From NCBI GenBank assembly GCA_046296295.1, contig JBKBLG010000001.1, positions 248,001 through 312,000 of the forward strand: a stretch of 64,000 nt of DNA. Reading direction: 5' to 3'. The stretch is from UBA10646 sp046296295 (GTDB taxonomy: Bacteria > Bacteroidota > Bacteroidia > Chitinophagales > Chitinophagaceae). The translations under genes and the position numbers were made by a program. Under the pieces are notes generated by a model, which saw only the letters and a list, made by a program, of their open reading frames with translations, did no database searches and had not been told where the DNA came from. This document shows positions 33,623-42,863 of this stretch, in pieces (position 1 is the first letter of the stretch; each line of letters begins with the position of its first letter).

Positions 33623-34937
33623 GGTGTGTGTTATGTTTTCCTGTAATTAATTGCCAAAGCCATTGGTAGTCAGTAACCCTCCACCCGAGTAAGGTACGCC
33701 AAGATATTGTTTCGTATTGTTGTAATTGATACCAAGCAAATGCAGTGTTAGCTAAGTATGCAATACTGCTTATAATAGCTGCTGCTACATACCCATAAGC
33801 TGGTACCCATATAGCACAAGCTACTAGTACTATAACCAATGCAATAGCAGCACCTACAATATTTACCCAAACCTTACCACGTCCACTAAAGTAAGCTGAA
33901 AGCAACGCTAATACCGATAAGCCCCATAAGCCTGGCAGCAATAATAAAAAAGGAACATGCATAGTTGCGAAGCTACTACCGAAAACGTTTGTAAAAAGCC
34001 ATTCACCTGTAACAATTAGGGTTATAGCAATTACAAGAAATGCTTGCCAAAGCAACCTACTTACACTCCCAACGCTTTTAATAATTTCATCATAATTAGA
34101 CCTTCCTGCTGTTTGTGGAAATATAGCAGTAGCAAGTATTTGAGGTATAATCAATAACATTTGTCCAAGCTTACTCGCTTGTATGTAATTACCTAGTGCT
34201 TCAGGTTGTTGCAGTGTAGCTTGTTGTACAAACCAATAATCTACCCGATATACCAGAAAAAAAATAGCATTACCCAAAAATGCCATGGCGGAGAAACGCA
34301 AAACAGTTACTAATGTATTCCACTTTGGCCATTGCACCATGGGCCAGGCTTTATACAATACTGCAAATACAAGTAGCAATACCAAGCCTTGTATAGGATG
34401 TACATAAAAAAAAGCATCGAGATAAGGCTTGATATGCAGGTGGTCTGGTGGCCTACCTAAGTGCCATAAATAAACAATCAATAACAAGTTAATTGCTACC
34501 AATATGGTATGCGGAACTACAAAAGAGCCTTTTGCAAAGAAGAGATTACAAAAAATGTTTTGCATTAAAATACCGAGTACGTAAGCGAAAGCATAAGTAG
34601 TACTATCAGATACTGATATGCCAAGTGGTGCTTGCGGAACTTCTACACCAAATACATACAACACTCCCAACAACAATGCCGATACAATGGTTGCCATCGT
34701 ACCCCATGTAACTAAAGGTGGTAATGCTTCATTTTTTGCAGCTACATAGCTCAATCCATTTTCTACATTAAAGCCTGTAAGCATTACCATAAATGCAAAT
34801 ACATTACTCACATAAAATAACCAACCACTTATGGTTGCTTGTAAGTACCTACTTACCATTATGTTGAGCAATAAAATCACAACAAAATACAGCCCTCGCC
34901 ATAATATGCTTTGTTGTAATGCTTTTTGCAAACTCAT
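33606..34937 (-). CDS. Polysaccharide flippase-like membrane protein (MOP/Wzx type)
   Basis: 443 residues with about 12 hydrophobic segments; N terminus SLQKALQQSILWRGLYFVVILLLNIMVSRYL and the mid segment YRVDYWFVQQATLQQPEALGNYIQASKLGQMLLIIPQILATAIFPQTAGR resemble Wzx-like lipid-linked oligosaccharide flippases. Coupled by overlap to the downstream GT4 gene. The exact substrate is unknown; no wzy or O-unit gene cluster is in the window. Confidence 0.85.
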   Translation of the reverse strand: MSLQKALQQSILWRGLYFVVILLLNIMVSRYLQATISGWLFYVSNVFAFMVMLTGFNVENGLSYVAAKNEALPPLVTWGTMATIVSALLLGVLYVFGVEVPQAPLGISVSDSTTYAFAYVLGILMQNIFCNLFFAKGSFVVPHTILVAINLLLIVYLWHLGRPPDHLHIKPYLDAFFYVHPIQGLVLLLVFAVLYKAWPMVQWPKWNTLVTVLRFSAMAFLGNAIFFLVYRVDYWFVQQATLQQPEALGNYIQASKLGQMLLIIPQILATAIFPQTAGRSNYDEIIKSVGSVSRLLWQAFLVIAITLIVTGEWLFTNVFGSSFATMHVPFLLLLPGLWGLSVLALLSAYFSGRGKVWVNIVGAAIALVIVLVACAIWVPAYGYVAAAIISSIAYLANTAFAWYQLQQYETISWRTLLGWRVTDYQWLWQLITGKHNTHHASKS

Positions 34938-34993
34938 AGGCTACGAATATAAGTACTGCACACCGATGCTACTGCTACAAAAACAACAATCCC

Positions 34994-35001
34994 TACCTTT
35001 G
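34994..35001 (+). promoter_or_regulatory. -7 element (TACCTTTG) of the Sua5 gene, four bases from ATG
   Basis: TACCTTTG then CATT then ATG at 35006. Suggests a leaderless mRNA. The -33 TTG is not evident. Confidence 0.5.
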
Positions 35002-35005
35002 CATT

Positions 35006-35977
35006 ATGTTGGAAACAAAAATTGGTACTGATATTTCGTACGCTGCTACACTATTGCAGCAAGGCGAAGTTGTGGCCATTCCAACCGAAACAGTATACGG
35101 ATTAGCGGGTAATGCACTTGACACACATAGTATTGAAAAAATTTATATTGCAAAACAGCGGCCGCTTTTCAATCCACTCATATTACATACACACAGTATA
35201 GCTGCAATAGAACAATTTGCTCAAATAAGCGATGCCACCATTGCCATTGCACAACATTTTATTCCAGGTGCACTTACATTGCTATTACCCAAAAAATCAA
35301 TTGTACCCGATTTACTTACTGCCGGCAGTAGCAAAGTTGCCGTTCGTATACCCAATCATCATGTAACGCTGGCATTATTACAACAACTACCCTTTCCTCT
35401 TGCTGCACCAAGTGCTAACCCTTTCGGATATATTAGTCCGGTTACAGCAGCACATGTATTAAAAGGCCTACAACATCAAATATCTTATATTCTTGATGGC
35501 GGTACTTGTAGTGTTGGTGTAGAAAGTACCATCATTGAAGTTTTGCCACAAGTTGTAATGGTGCATCGTGTAGGTGGTGTTGCAGTAGAAGCCATACAAA
35601 ATGTAACCAACTTACCAGTTCAAGTAGTTAAAAAGCATACATCGCAACAGGTACAAACACCCGGACAGTTAAAAAGTCATTACGCACCGCACACCCCACT
35701 ATACGTTGGCGATATTAACCAGTTGTACGAACAATATGGTAAAGGAAAGCGAGTAGCAGTAATAGCCTTACGGCAAATGTACACACAACCGAACATCACC
35801 ACTTTTACACTTTCAGAAAATGGTGATATAGCCACAGCTGCATCGCATTTATTTGAAGTAATGCATACAATAGACGGTGGCAATTTCGATGTTATATTAG
35901 CCGAAACATTTCCAGAAACAGGCTTGGGCTTAGCTATTAACGATAGACTACACCGAGCACAAGTACAATGGAAGTAA
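35006..35977 (+). CDS. L-threonylcarbamoyladenylate synthase, Sua5 type
   Basis: Makes threonylcarbamoyl-AMP for t6A37 tRNA modification; 323 residues. YrdC-type domain about 10-190 (VVAIPTETVYGLAGNA, KQRPLFNPLILH, PGALTLLLPK, SKVAVRIPNH, PLAAPSANPFGYISPVTA) followed by a Sua5 extension (about 205-323, TPGQLKSHYAPHTPLYV). The two-domain form is Sua5 rather than the short TsaC. A variant of the repeated word at 35766-35779 is read L-R-Q-M. Confidence 0.95.
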   Translation: MLETKIGTDISYAATLLQQGEVVAIPTETVYGLAGNALDTHSIEKIYIAKQRPLFNPLILHTHSIAAIEQFAQISDATIAIAQHFIPGALTLLLPKKSIVPDLLTAGSSKVAVRIPNHHVTLALLQQLPFPLAAPSANPFGYISPVTAAHVLKGLQHQISYILDGGTCSVGVESTIIEVLPQVVMVHRVGGVAVEAIQNVTNLPVQVVKKHTSQQVQTPGQLKSHYAPHTPLYVGDINQLYEQYGKGKRVAVIALRQMYTQPNITTFTLSENGDIATAASHLFEVMHTIDGGNFDVILAETFPETGLGLAINDRLHRAQVQWK

Positions 35978-36022
35978 CATAAGTAATTGTATTTGCCGTA
36001 AGGTAATAATCGGCTTTATCAG

Positions 36023-36745
36023 TTAACGATTGATAAATCTACCTCCACCTCTAAACCTTGGCTGCCAATAACGATCGTTTAAATCGCTGATCATAACTCC
36101 TTGACTGGTACTTGCATGCACAAACTTATTATTTGTTAAATATACACCTACATGATTAATACGCGTACCAGAACCAAAGAATACCAAATCGCCTTCTTGT
36201 AATTGCTCAGTTTCAATTTTTTCGCTTCTATCGTACTGCTCTTGCGATGTACGCGGAATACTTACACCATACACATCACGAAGAATTGCCGTTGTAAATC
36301 CGGAACAATCAATACAGTTCTGCGTATTACCACCTAAGCAGTAACGGGTACCCCACCACAAATCAATTTGTTGCAATAATGGAAGATTCCTCAAACGTTC
36401 GGCAGTTGCGTCTAACTCGATAGCATATTTGAGTTGTAAGCCGGTAAGTTCTTCTGTGCTAATAAAACCAACTGTTGGCATCGGACTGTTATCTACTTCA
36501 TCACTGCTTTGGTTGGTTTTAGGCTTTTTTATCACCTTACGAACGGTAGTTGTTTGTGCTTTTGTTTCGGCATCGCCTTTAATAGTAATATCTTCAATAA
36601 ATACTGGCTTTCCGGGTTGCTTTCGTACCGCTATATTAACCTTTTTGTTACCGCTCATATCTTTTGCCGTAAGGCTTTTAATATTACGACAACTTGCCAA
36701 AACAATTAAACATAAAACAGGACTAACTCTTTGCAACCACGTCAT
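36023..36745 (-). CDS. NlpC/P60-family cell-wall peptidase lipoprotein
   Basis: Envelope-anchored cysteine peptidase, 240 residues. Lipobox in CLIVLASCRNI; linker of about 90 residues; NlpC/P60 domain from about residue 125 with catalytic Cys in NCIDCSGFTTAILRDVYG, His in RINHVGVYL and third polar residue in KFVHASTSQG. Probably cleaves peptidoglycan stem peptides. A variant of the repeated word (36661-36674) is read S-L-T-A-K near the N terminus. Confidence 0.93.
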   Translation of the reverse strand: MTWLQRVSPVLCLIVLASCRNIKSLTAKDMSGNKKVNIAVRKQPGKPVFIEDITIKGDAETKAQTTTVRKVIKKPKTNQSSDEVDNSPMPTVGFISTEELTGLQLKYAIELDATAERLRNLPLLQQIDLWWGTRYCLGGNTQNCIDCSGFTTAILRDVYGVSIPRTSQEQYDRSEKIETEQLQEGDLVFFGSGTRINHVGVYLTNNKFVHASTSQGVMISDLNDRYWQPRFRGGGRFINR

Positions 36746-36832
36746 GGCTGCAATATAATCGAAGCTTGCAAAAATTAACCGATGGTTTATAAGTTTTCAT
36801 GAGCTAACACCCAAGTTGAATAACTGTGTTTT

Positions 36833-36846
36833 CATTTACCGTAAGG
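36833..36846 (-). repeat. DUS-like word, exact copy
   Basis: In the 273-base divergent region between the NlpC/P60 gene and dnaE, followed by T. Confidence 0.9.
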
Positions 36847-37018
36847 TACTCAATTATTGCATAAATAATACTTGTATATGTGCAACATTAATACCAATAA
36901 GGGTTGTAACTTACTTACGTAAATATTAATAATGTGAGTAAAACGAACTTTTTTTTACCCGTTTTTTAGACCAAGTTTGCAGTTGTTGTTAACGGAAATA
37001 GAAGTAAAGCGAACTACT

Positions 37019-40000
37019 ATGCCTCGATATTCACATCTACACGTACATACCCAATACTCATTACTCGATGGTGCTGCCCCCATCAATAGCTTATTTCAAA
37101 AAGCTAAGCGTGATAATATGCCAGGGCTAGCCATTACCGACCATGGTAATATGTTTGGTGTATTTTCATTCGTAGCACAAGCCTGGAAAGATACACGCGT
37201 TGTAGGAACCGATGCTAGTGGCAAAGAAATTACCGAACCTACTGTAAAACCTATTGTTGGCTGCGAATTTTATGTGGTTGCCGATAGGCATCAGAAAACA
37301 TTCTCAAAAGATAAAAAAGACGATCGCTTTCATCAGCTCTTTTTAGCTAAGAATAAAACGGGCTATCAAAACTTAGTGAAACTTACTTCACTTGGCTATA
37401 TAGAAGGCATGTATAGCAAATACCCTCGTATAGATAAGGCACTCATTGAACAATACCACGATGGCCTTATTGCTACTACTTGCTGTATTGGGGCTTATGT
37501 ACCACAAACCATTTTACGCCAAGGCGAAGCAGCTGCCGAAAAAGAATTTCAATGGTGGCTTAACCTTTTCGGAGAAGATTACTACATAGAATTACAACGT
37601 CACAACCTAAAAGAGCAAGATCAAGTTAATGAAGTGTTGCTTAAATGGGCCCAAAAATATAATGTACCCGTTATAGCCAGCAACGATAGCCACTACGTTG
37701 ATAAAGACGATGCTAATGCTCACGATATATTATTATGTATCAATACCGGCGAAAAACAAAGTACGCCCGGCTTTGACGATTTTGTGAACGACGAACTACA
37801 AATCAAAAACCGCCGCTTTAAATTCCCTAACGATCAATTTTATTTTAAAACTACGCATGAAATGTCGGACTTATTTGCCGACATTCCAGAAGCAATTGAC
37901 AATACCAATGCCATTGTTGATAAGGTAGAAGTACTCAACTTAAAAAAAGATATTCTACTGCCCGCCTTCCCTATCCCGAAAGAGTTTCAAACCTCCGACG
38001 ATAGTAACCTTAACCAGTGGAACTACCTACATTACCTCACTTACGAAGGAGCCAAAAAACGCTATGGCGAAATAGGTGAGGAAGTACGCGAACGCCTCGA
38101 TTTTGAGTTGTTCACCATAAAAACCATGGGGTTCGCAGGCTACTTTTTAATTGTATCAGACTTCATCAAAGCAGGCCGCAACTTAGGCGTTTTTGTTGGC
38201 CCGGGCCGTGGCTCGGCTGCTGGTAGTGCCGTTGCCTATTGTATTGGCATTACCAACATCGACCCCATCAAGTACAACTTACTCTTTGAACGTTTCTTGA
38301 ACCCCGACCGAAAAAGCATGCCCGATATCGATACCGATTTCGACGATGAAGGTCGCCAACGGGTAATTGATTACGTTGTTAAAAAATACGGCCAAAATCA
38401 GGTAGCACAAATTATTACTTATGGCACCATGGCTGCTAAAATGAGTATTAAAGATGTAGCTCGTGTACTTGATCTACCGCTTTCAGAAAGCAATGCCCTT
38501 GCTAAATTAGTGCCCGATAAGCCCGGCACCGATTTGGGCAGAATTTTAAATGCCCCCCTTACGGTAAAAGATGGCGAAAAAAGCTTAGAAGAAAAAGAAG
38601 GCCTCGGCCCCGACGATTTAGAGAATGTTCGGCTACTGCGTTCCATTTACGCAAGTGATACCGACCCTAGAAGCCAGGTACTGAAAGAAGCCGAACGCTT
38701 AGAAGGTTCTGTACGTAATACAGGCATACACGCTGCGGGCATCATTATTGCACCAAAAGATTTAACAGAGCTTATACCAGTTGCAACCGCTAAAGATTCT
38801 GATTTGTGGGTAACACAAATTGAAGGCTCCGTAATTGAAGAAGCAGGCGTTATTAAGATGGACTTTCTGGGGCTTAAAACCCTATCCATCATTAAAACTG
38901 CGCTAGAGCTTATCCGTCAAAATCATGGTATTACTATTGCGATAGATGATATTCCACTCGACGACGCAAAAACCTACGAACTCTACCAACGAGGCGAAAC
39001 CAACGCTACATTCCAGTTCGAAAGTGTAGGTATGCAAAAGTATCTCCGCGAACTCAAGCCCGACGTTTTCGCAGATCTTATTGCCATGAACGCCTTATAT
39101 CGCCCAGGCCCACTTGCTTATATTCCCAACTTTATTGCTCGTAAGCATGGCCGCGAAAAAATTGAATACGATCTGCCAGAAATGGAAGAACATTTGGCCG
39201 ATACTTATGGCATTACAGTATACCAAGAACAAGTAATGCTGCTTTCGCAAAAACTCGCAGGATTTAGCAAAGGCGATGCCGATGTGTTGCGAAAAGCCAT
39301 GGGTAAAAAAGACCGCAAAACACTCGATAAAATGAAAGGAAAGTTTATCGAAGGTGCTTCTAGCAAAGGGCATCCGGCCGATAAACTCGAAAAAATTTGG
39401 ACCGATTGGGAAGCATTTGCTCAATACGCATTCAACAAAAGTCATAGTACTTGTTATGCTTTTGTTGCCTATCAAACAGGGTATTTGAAAGCACACTACC
39501 CCAGCGAGTACATGGCAGCAGTACTTAACCATGCCAGCGACCTCGATAAAATTACCTTCTTCATGGAAGAGTGTAAGCGTATGGGGTTAAAAGTACTTGG
39601 CCCCGATGTTAACGAATCGCAGAAAGGCTTTGCTGTAAATAAAAAAGGAGAAATACGCTTCGGCTTAGCAGGCCTCAAAGGGGTTGGCGAAGCTGCCATT
39701 GAAAACATAGTTGCTGAACGAAGTGCCAATGGCCCCTTTGCCTCTATTTTCGATTTCATTAAACGGGTTAACCAACGTGTTATGAATAAAAGAAGTCTTG
39801 AAGCACTTGCTTACAGCGGTGCTTTCGATGGATTTGAACTACACAGAGCACAATATTTTTTCACCGCCGAAGGCGATAAAACCAGTGGCCTTGAAAAAAT
39901 TATTGCTTACGGACAAATGGTAGAAAGCAACAAGAACAATGTAGGCAATACCCTTTTTGGCGATTTAGGCAGCACCATGGATATTCCAGTACCAAAAATT

Positions 40001-40699
40001 GCCCCTTGCGAGCCATTCACACTTACAGAAAAACTAAACTACGAGAAAGAAGTTACAGGTATGTTCATGAGTGGCCACCCGCTCGACCACTTCAGATTTG
40101 AACTCAAACATTACGGTATTATTTCATTGGCCGACTTTAATGAAATTAAAGATGATACCACCAGAATACAAGCCATGCTTAATAGAACTATACGTGTTGC
40201 AGGCTTGGTAACCGATTGCAGCCATAGGGTTACCAAAAATGGTAAAAATTTTGGTATACTATCCGTTGAAGATTTTTCAGGTAAAACAGAATTTGCATTT
40301 TTCGGAGATGATTATGCTCGTTTTAAAAACTATTTCGAAAAAGGTTATAACCTTATGGTAAATGGCTTTTTTAAACCAGGATGGAAAGAAGGTACCTACG
40401 AGTTTAAAGTAATCAATATTACCTTATTAGAAATGGTAAAAGAGAAGCTAACAAAACAGCTCGACTTACATCTAGATATTGCTTCTTTAACAGAAGATGT
40501 AGTTAGCTTTTTTGTGAATAATGCAAAAGAACACAATAATGGTACCACCACCTTACGCTTCCACCTATATGCACCCGACCAACAAAAACTAAGCCTACAA
40601 ACAATGGGCAAAGGCATTAAAATGAATGAAGAATTAACCAACTACTTATACAATAAACCCTTTATTGAAGTTAAAGTAGTAACACAAGAAAACAATTAA
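37019..40699 (+). CDS. dnaE: DNA polymerase III alpha subunit
   Basis: Replicative polymerase, 1226 residues from ATG 37019 (TTG at 36977 is in frame but would add an atypical leader). PHP domain: HLHVHTQYSLLDGA, ITDHGNMFG, SNDSHYVDKDDA with metal-binding His residues kept. Polymerase: GPGRGSAAGS, catalytic PDIDTDFDD, third Asp region, YRPGPL, RKAMGKKD. HhH and OB-fold parts follow (RTIRVAGLVTDC). Two copies resembling the repeated word are inside (38557-38570, L-T-V-K; 40351-40364, L-M-V-N). Confidence 0.98.
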   Translation: MPRYSHLHVHTQYSLLDGAAPINSLFQKAKRDNMPGLAITDHGNMFGVFSFVAQAWKDTRVVGTDASGKEITEPTVKPIVGCEFYVVADRHQKTFSKDKKDDRFHQLFLAKNKTGYQNLVKLTSLGYIEGMYSKYPRIDKALIEQYHDGLIATTCCIGAYVPQTILRQGEAAAEKEFQWWLNLFGEDYYIELQRHNLKEQDQVNEVLLKWAQKYNVPVIASNDSHYVDKDDANAHDILLCINTGEKQSTPGFDDFVNDELQIKNRRFKFPNDQFYFKTTHEMSDLFADIPEAIDNTNAIVDKVEVLNLKKDILLPAFPIPKEFQTSDDSNLNQWNYLHYLTYEGAKKRYGEIGEEVRERLDFELFTIKTMGFAGYFLIVSDFIKAGRNLGVFVGPGRGSAAGSAVAYCIGITNIDPIKYNLLFERFLNPDRKSMPDIDTDFDDEGRQRVIDYVVKKYGQNQVAQIITYGTMAAKMSIKDVARVLDLPLSESNALAKLVPDKPGTDLGRILNAPLTVKDGEKSLEEKEGLGPDDLENVRLLRSIYASDTDPRSQVLKEAERLEGSVRNTGIHAAGIIIAPKDLTELIPVATAKDSDLWVTQIEGSVIEEAGVIKMDFLGLKTLSIIKTALELIRQNHGITIAIDDIPLDDAKTYELYQRGETNATFQFESVGMQKYLRELKPDVFADLIAMNALYRPGPLAYIPNFIARKHGREKIEYDLPEMEEHLADTYGITVYQEQVMLLSQKLAGFSKGDADVLRKAMGKKDRKTLDKMKGKFIEGASSKGHPADKLEKIWTDWEAFAQYAFNKSHSTCYAFVAYQTGYLKAHYPSEYMAAVLNHASDLDKITFFMEECKRMGLKVLGPDVNESQKGFAVNKKGEIRFGLAGLKGVGEAAIENIVAERSANGPFASIFDFIKRVNQRVMNKRSLEALAYSGAFDGFELHRAQYFFTAEGDKTSGLEKIIAYGQMVESNKNNVGNTLFGDLGSTMDIPVPKIAPCEPFTLTEKLNYEKEVTGMFMSGHPLDHFRFELKHYGIISLADFNEIKDDTTRIQAMLNRTIRVAGLVTDCSHRVTKNGKNFGILSVEDFSGKTEFAFFGDDYARFKNYFEKGYNLMVNGFFKPGWKEGTYEFKVINITLLEMVKEKLTKQLDLHLDIASLTEDVVSFFVNNAKEHNNGTTTLRFHLYAPDQQKLSLQTMGKGIKMNEELTNYLYNKPFIEVKVVTQENN

Positions 40700-40746
40700 A
40701 CTTAGTAGGAATAACTACTTTCGTTAATAGCATCAGTAGTAAACAT

Positions 40747-41532
40747 ATGATTAGTAATATTAAACAGTGGGTAAAATCAACAGCTTGGTATAAAAAACGC
40801 CAAATACAAAAAGCTGAAAGATACAAACAAGAAAAAGCAATCTTCGAAGCCAAACTTTTACCTGCAAAGGAGAAAATGTACAAAAAATTTGTACAACCAG
40901 GTCAATTGGTATTCGATGTAGGCGCTAACGAAGGCAACAGAGTTCAACCTTTATTGAACATAGGAGCAACAGTAATTGCAGTAGAACCGCAGCCCAACTG
41001 TGTTCAATTGTTACAAGAAAAATTCGGCAACACCATCACTATTGAGCAAGTAGGTTTAGGAAGTAGTTTCGGAACACTTGAAATGTTTGTTGCAAGCGAA
41101 AGCACTATTTCAACCTTTAATAAAGATTTTATTGAAAAAACTGGCTCAACACGATTCAAACACTGCCGTTGGGAAAACACCATACAAGTACCTATTGTAA
41201 CACTTGATAGCCTCATTGAAAAATATGGCGTACCAAGTTTCTGCAAAATTGATGTAGAAGGTTTTGAACAAGAAGTACTCAAGGGCTTAACACAGCCTAT
41301 CCCTTGTATTTCAATAGAATACTGCGTTCCAGAAATGACCAAGGAAATGGAAGCATGTATGGCACTACTGCATAGTTTAGCTCCAAATGGTGTATTCAAC
41401 TACAGCGTAGGTGAAACCATGGATTTACAATTAAACCAATGGCTTAACTACAGCGATATGTTAAAACATACCACAACAGCAGAATTCTTAAAGTACGATT
41501 TTGGCGATATTTACTTTAAGAGTAATCCATAA
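40747..41532 (+). CDS. FkbM-family SAM-dependent methyltransferase
   Basis: 261 residues. SAM-binding motif FDVGANEGNRVQPLLNIGATVIAVEPQP; later CKIDVEGFEQEVLKGL, which is the FkbM signature. Such enzymes methylate sugars or polyketide hydroxyls; target unknown. 47 bases after dnaE and 32 bases before fsa, so the three genes may be one transcript although their roles differ. Confidence 0.9.
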   Translation: MISNIKQWVKSTAWYKKRQIQKAERYKQEKAIFEAKLLPAKEKMYKKFVQPGQLVFDVGANEGNRVQPLLNIGATVIAVEPQPNCVQLLQEKFGNTITIEQVGLGSSFGTLEMFVASESTISTFNKDFIEKTGSTRFKHCRWENTIQVPIVTLDSLIEKYGVPSFCKIDVEGFEQEVLKGLTQPIPCISIEYCVPEMTKEMEACMALLHSLAPNGVFNYSVGETMDLQLNQWLNYSDMLKHTTTAEFLKYDFGDIYFKSNP

Positions 41533-41564
41533 CAGTAATAACTTAGCATAACAAAATTCTAGCA

Positions 41565-42218
41565 ATGAAATTTTTCATAGACACAGCCAACTTGGCTCAA
41601 ATTAAAGAAGCCAACGATTTAGGAATATTAGATGGTGTTACTACCAACCCTTCATTAATGGCGAAAGAGGGTATAAAAGGTGAAGCTGCCATTATGCAGC
41701 ATTACGAAACCATTTGCGAACTTGTTGATGGCGATATTAGTGCCGAAGTTCTTGGTACTAGCTTTGATGCCATTATTGAGGAAGGTAAAAAATTAGCCGC
41801 TATTCACCCCAATATTGTGGTGAAAGTTCCTATGATTAAAGATGGTATTAAAGCCATTAAATGGTTTACCGATAACGGTATCAAAACCAATTGCACCTTA
41901 GTATTCAGTGCTGGTCAGGCTATTTTGGCAGCCAAAGCAGGTGCCAGTTATGTGAGTCCATTTATTGGTCGTATCGATGATAGCGGTTGGGATGGTATGC
42001 AGTTAATTGCACAAATCGCCAACATCTATCAAATTCAAGGATTTAAAACAGAAATTTTAGCTGCGAGCATTCGCAATGCCAATCACATCATTGCTTGTGC
42101 CGAAGCTGGTGCCGATGTTATCACATCGCCTTTAGAAAGCATTTTAGGTTTATTGAAGCATCCATTAACTGATATTGGCCTAGCTAAGTTCTTAGAAGAT
42201 GCTAAGAAAATGGGGTAA
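41565..42218 (+). CDS. fsa: Fructose-6-phosphate aldolase / transaldolase-like protein
   Basis: 217-residue TIM barrel of the short transaldolase family: MKFFIDTANLAQIKEANDLGILDGVTTNPSL, active-site Lys87 in NIVVKVPM, SPFIGRIDD, and LAASIRNANHI. The family includes true fructose-6-phosphate aldolases and short transaldolases, which sequence alone does not separate. Followed by a 22-bp-stem hairpin. Confidence 0.93.
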   Translation: MKFFIDTANLAQIKEANDLGILDGVTTNPSLMAKEGIKGEAAIMQHYETICELVDGDISAEVLGTSFDAIIEEGKKLAAIHPNIVVKVPMIKDGIKAIKWFTDNGIKTNCTLVFSAGQAILAAKAGASYVSPFIGRIDDSGWDGMQLIAQIANIYQIQGFKTEILAASIRNANHIIACAEAGADVITSPLESILGLLKHPLTDIGLAKFLEDAKKMG

Positions 42219-42248
42219 GCTTACTTTACAGTAAATGTTTAAGCACAC

Positions 42249-42295
42249 GTATAACGAGTTATGGGGCAGCTTCGCTGCCCCATAACTCGTTATAC
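42249..42295. terminator. Long perfect hairpin after fsa
   Basis: Perfect 22-bp stem (42249-42270 with 42274-42295), loop TTC, core GGGGCAGC. Lies between convergent fsa and the YitT-like remnant. Same architecture as 1824-1874 and 7064-7110. Confidence 0.75.
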
Positions 42296-42324
42296 ACGTT
42301 TAGTTGTAAAATGTAAAATAAATA

Positions 42325-42770
42325 CTACCCTTTTAATGGTCTTCTTTTGATAACCCCGCCTTTAATATCTTTCACACTATGCATTACTACAAATGCATTC
42401 GGATCAATCTTTTGAATTTCAACATTCAACTTACTTAGTTCTAAACGAGTGATTACTGTAAAAATAATTTCGGTATCTCTTGGTACTGTTTGCTTTGTAA
42501 ATCCCTTCTTACCCTGATAAGTAGTTACACCTCTACCAATGGTATTAATAATCATATGCTTTATTTCTTCCGTATGATTCGCAATAATGGTAGCACCAAT
42601 GTATTCTTCAATACCTTCACCCTATTATACCAGCCAACAGAAAAAAAATGAATAGAATTAACCACAATTACCAAAATATAGAACGGCATTGGATTAGAGG
42701 GGTAGTTAGTATCGCAATGCACGTTGCACCACCATCAATAAAATGATAAAAGAAGCAGGGTTCTTCAAAG
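42325..42770 (-). pseudogene. Decayed YitT-family membrane protein gene
   Basis: The 3' part keeps an intact DUF2179 domain (GEGIEEYIGATIIANHTEE..., TRLELSKLNVEIQKIDPNAFVVMHSV), preceded in frame by a stop at about 42622. Further upstream on the minus strand are shards of the membrane part in other frames: FFYHFIDGGATCIAILTT (about 42700-42755) and PMPFYILVIVVNSIHFFSVGWYN (about 42625-42695). A normal YitT protein has five to six membrane helices (about 200 residues) before DUF2179, so the middle is deleted and the rest frameshifted. Confidence 0.75.
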
Positions 42771-42775
42771 TTTCT

Positions 42776-42863
42776 CATTTACCGTAAGGTTACTTACATA
42801 AAACAACAACGGCAAGTACAATGTACTTGCCGTTGTATTACTCAATAAACCTTACGGTAAATG
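42776..42863. repeat. Two exact DUS-like words flanking the secDF terminator
   Basis: CATTTACCGTAAGG at 42776-42789 and CCTTACGGTAAATG at 42850-42863; the second touches the secDF stop codon. A 14-bp-stem hairpin lies between. Confidence 0.9.
42806..42836 (-). terminator. Terminator of secDF
   Basis: Fourteen-bp perfect stem ACAACGGCAAGTAC and complement (42806-42819, 42823-42836), loop AAT. Confidence 0.7.

Noticed and set aside
39095..39532. 145-codon frame opposite dnaE
   Set aside because: Shadow of the polymerase gene; residues are the antisense of conserved PHP/polymerase codons.
42325..42555. 76-codon frame as a small intact gene
   Set aside because: It is only the end of a DUF2179 domain whose start and membrane part are decayed upstream.
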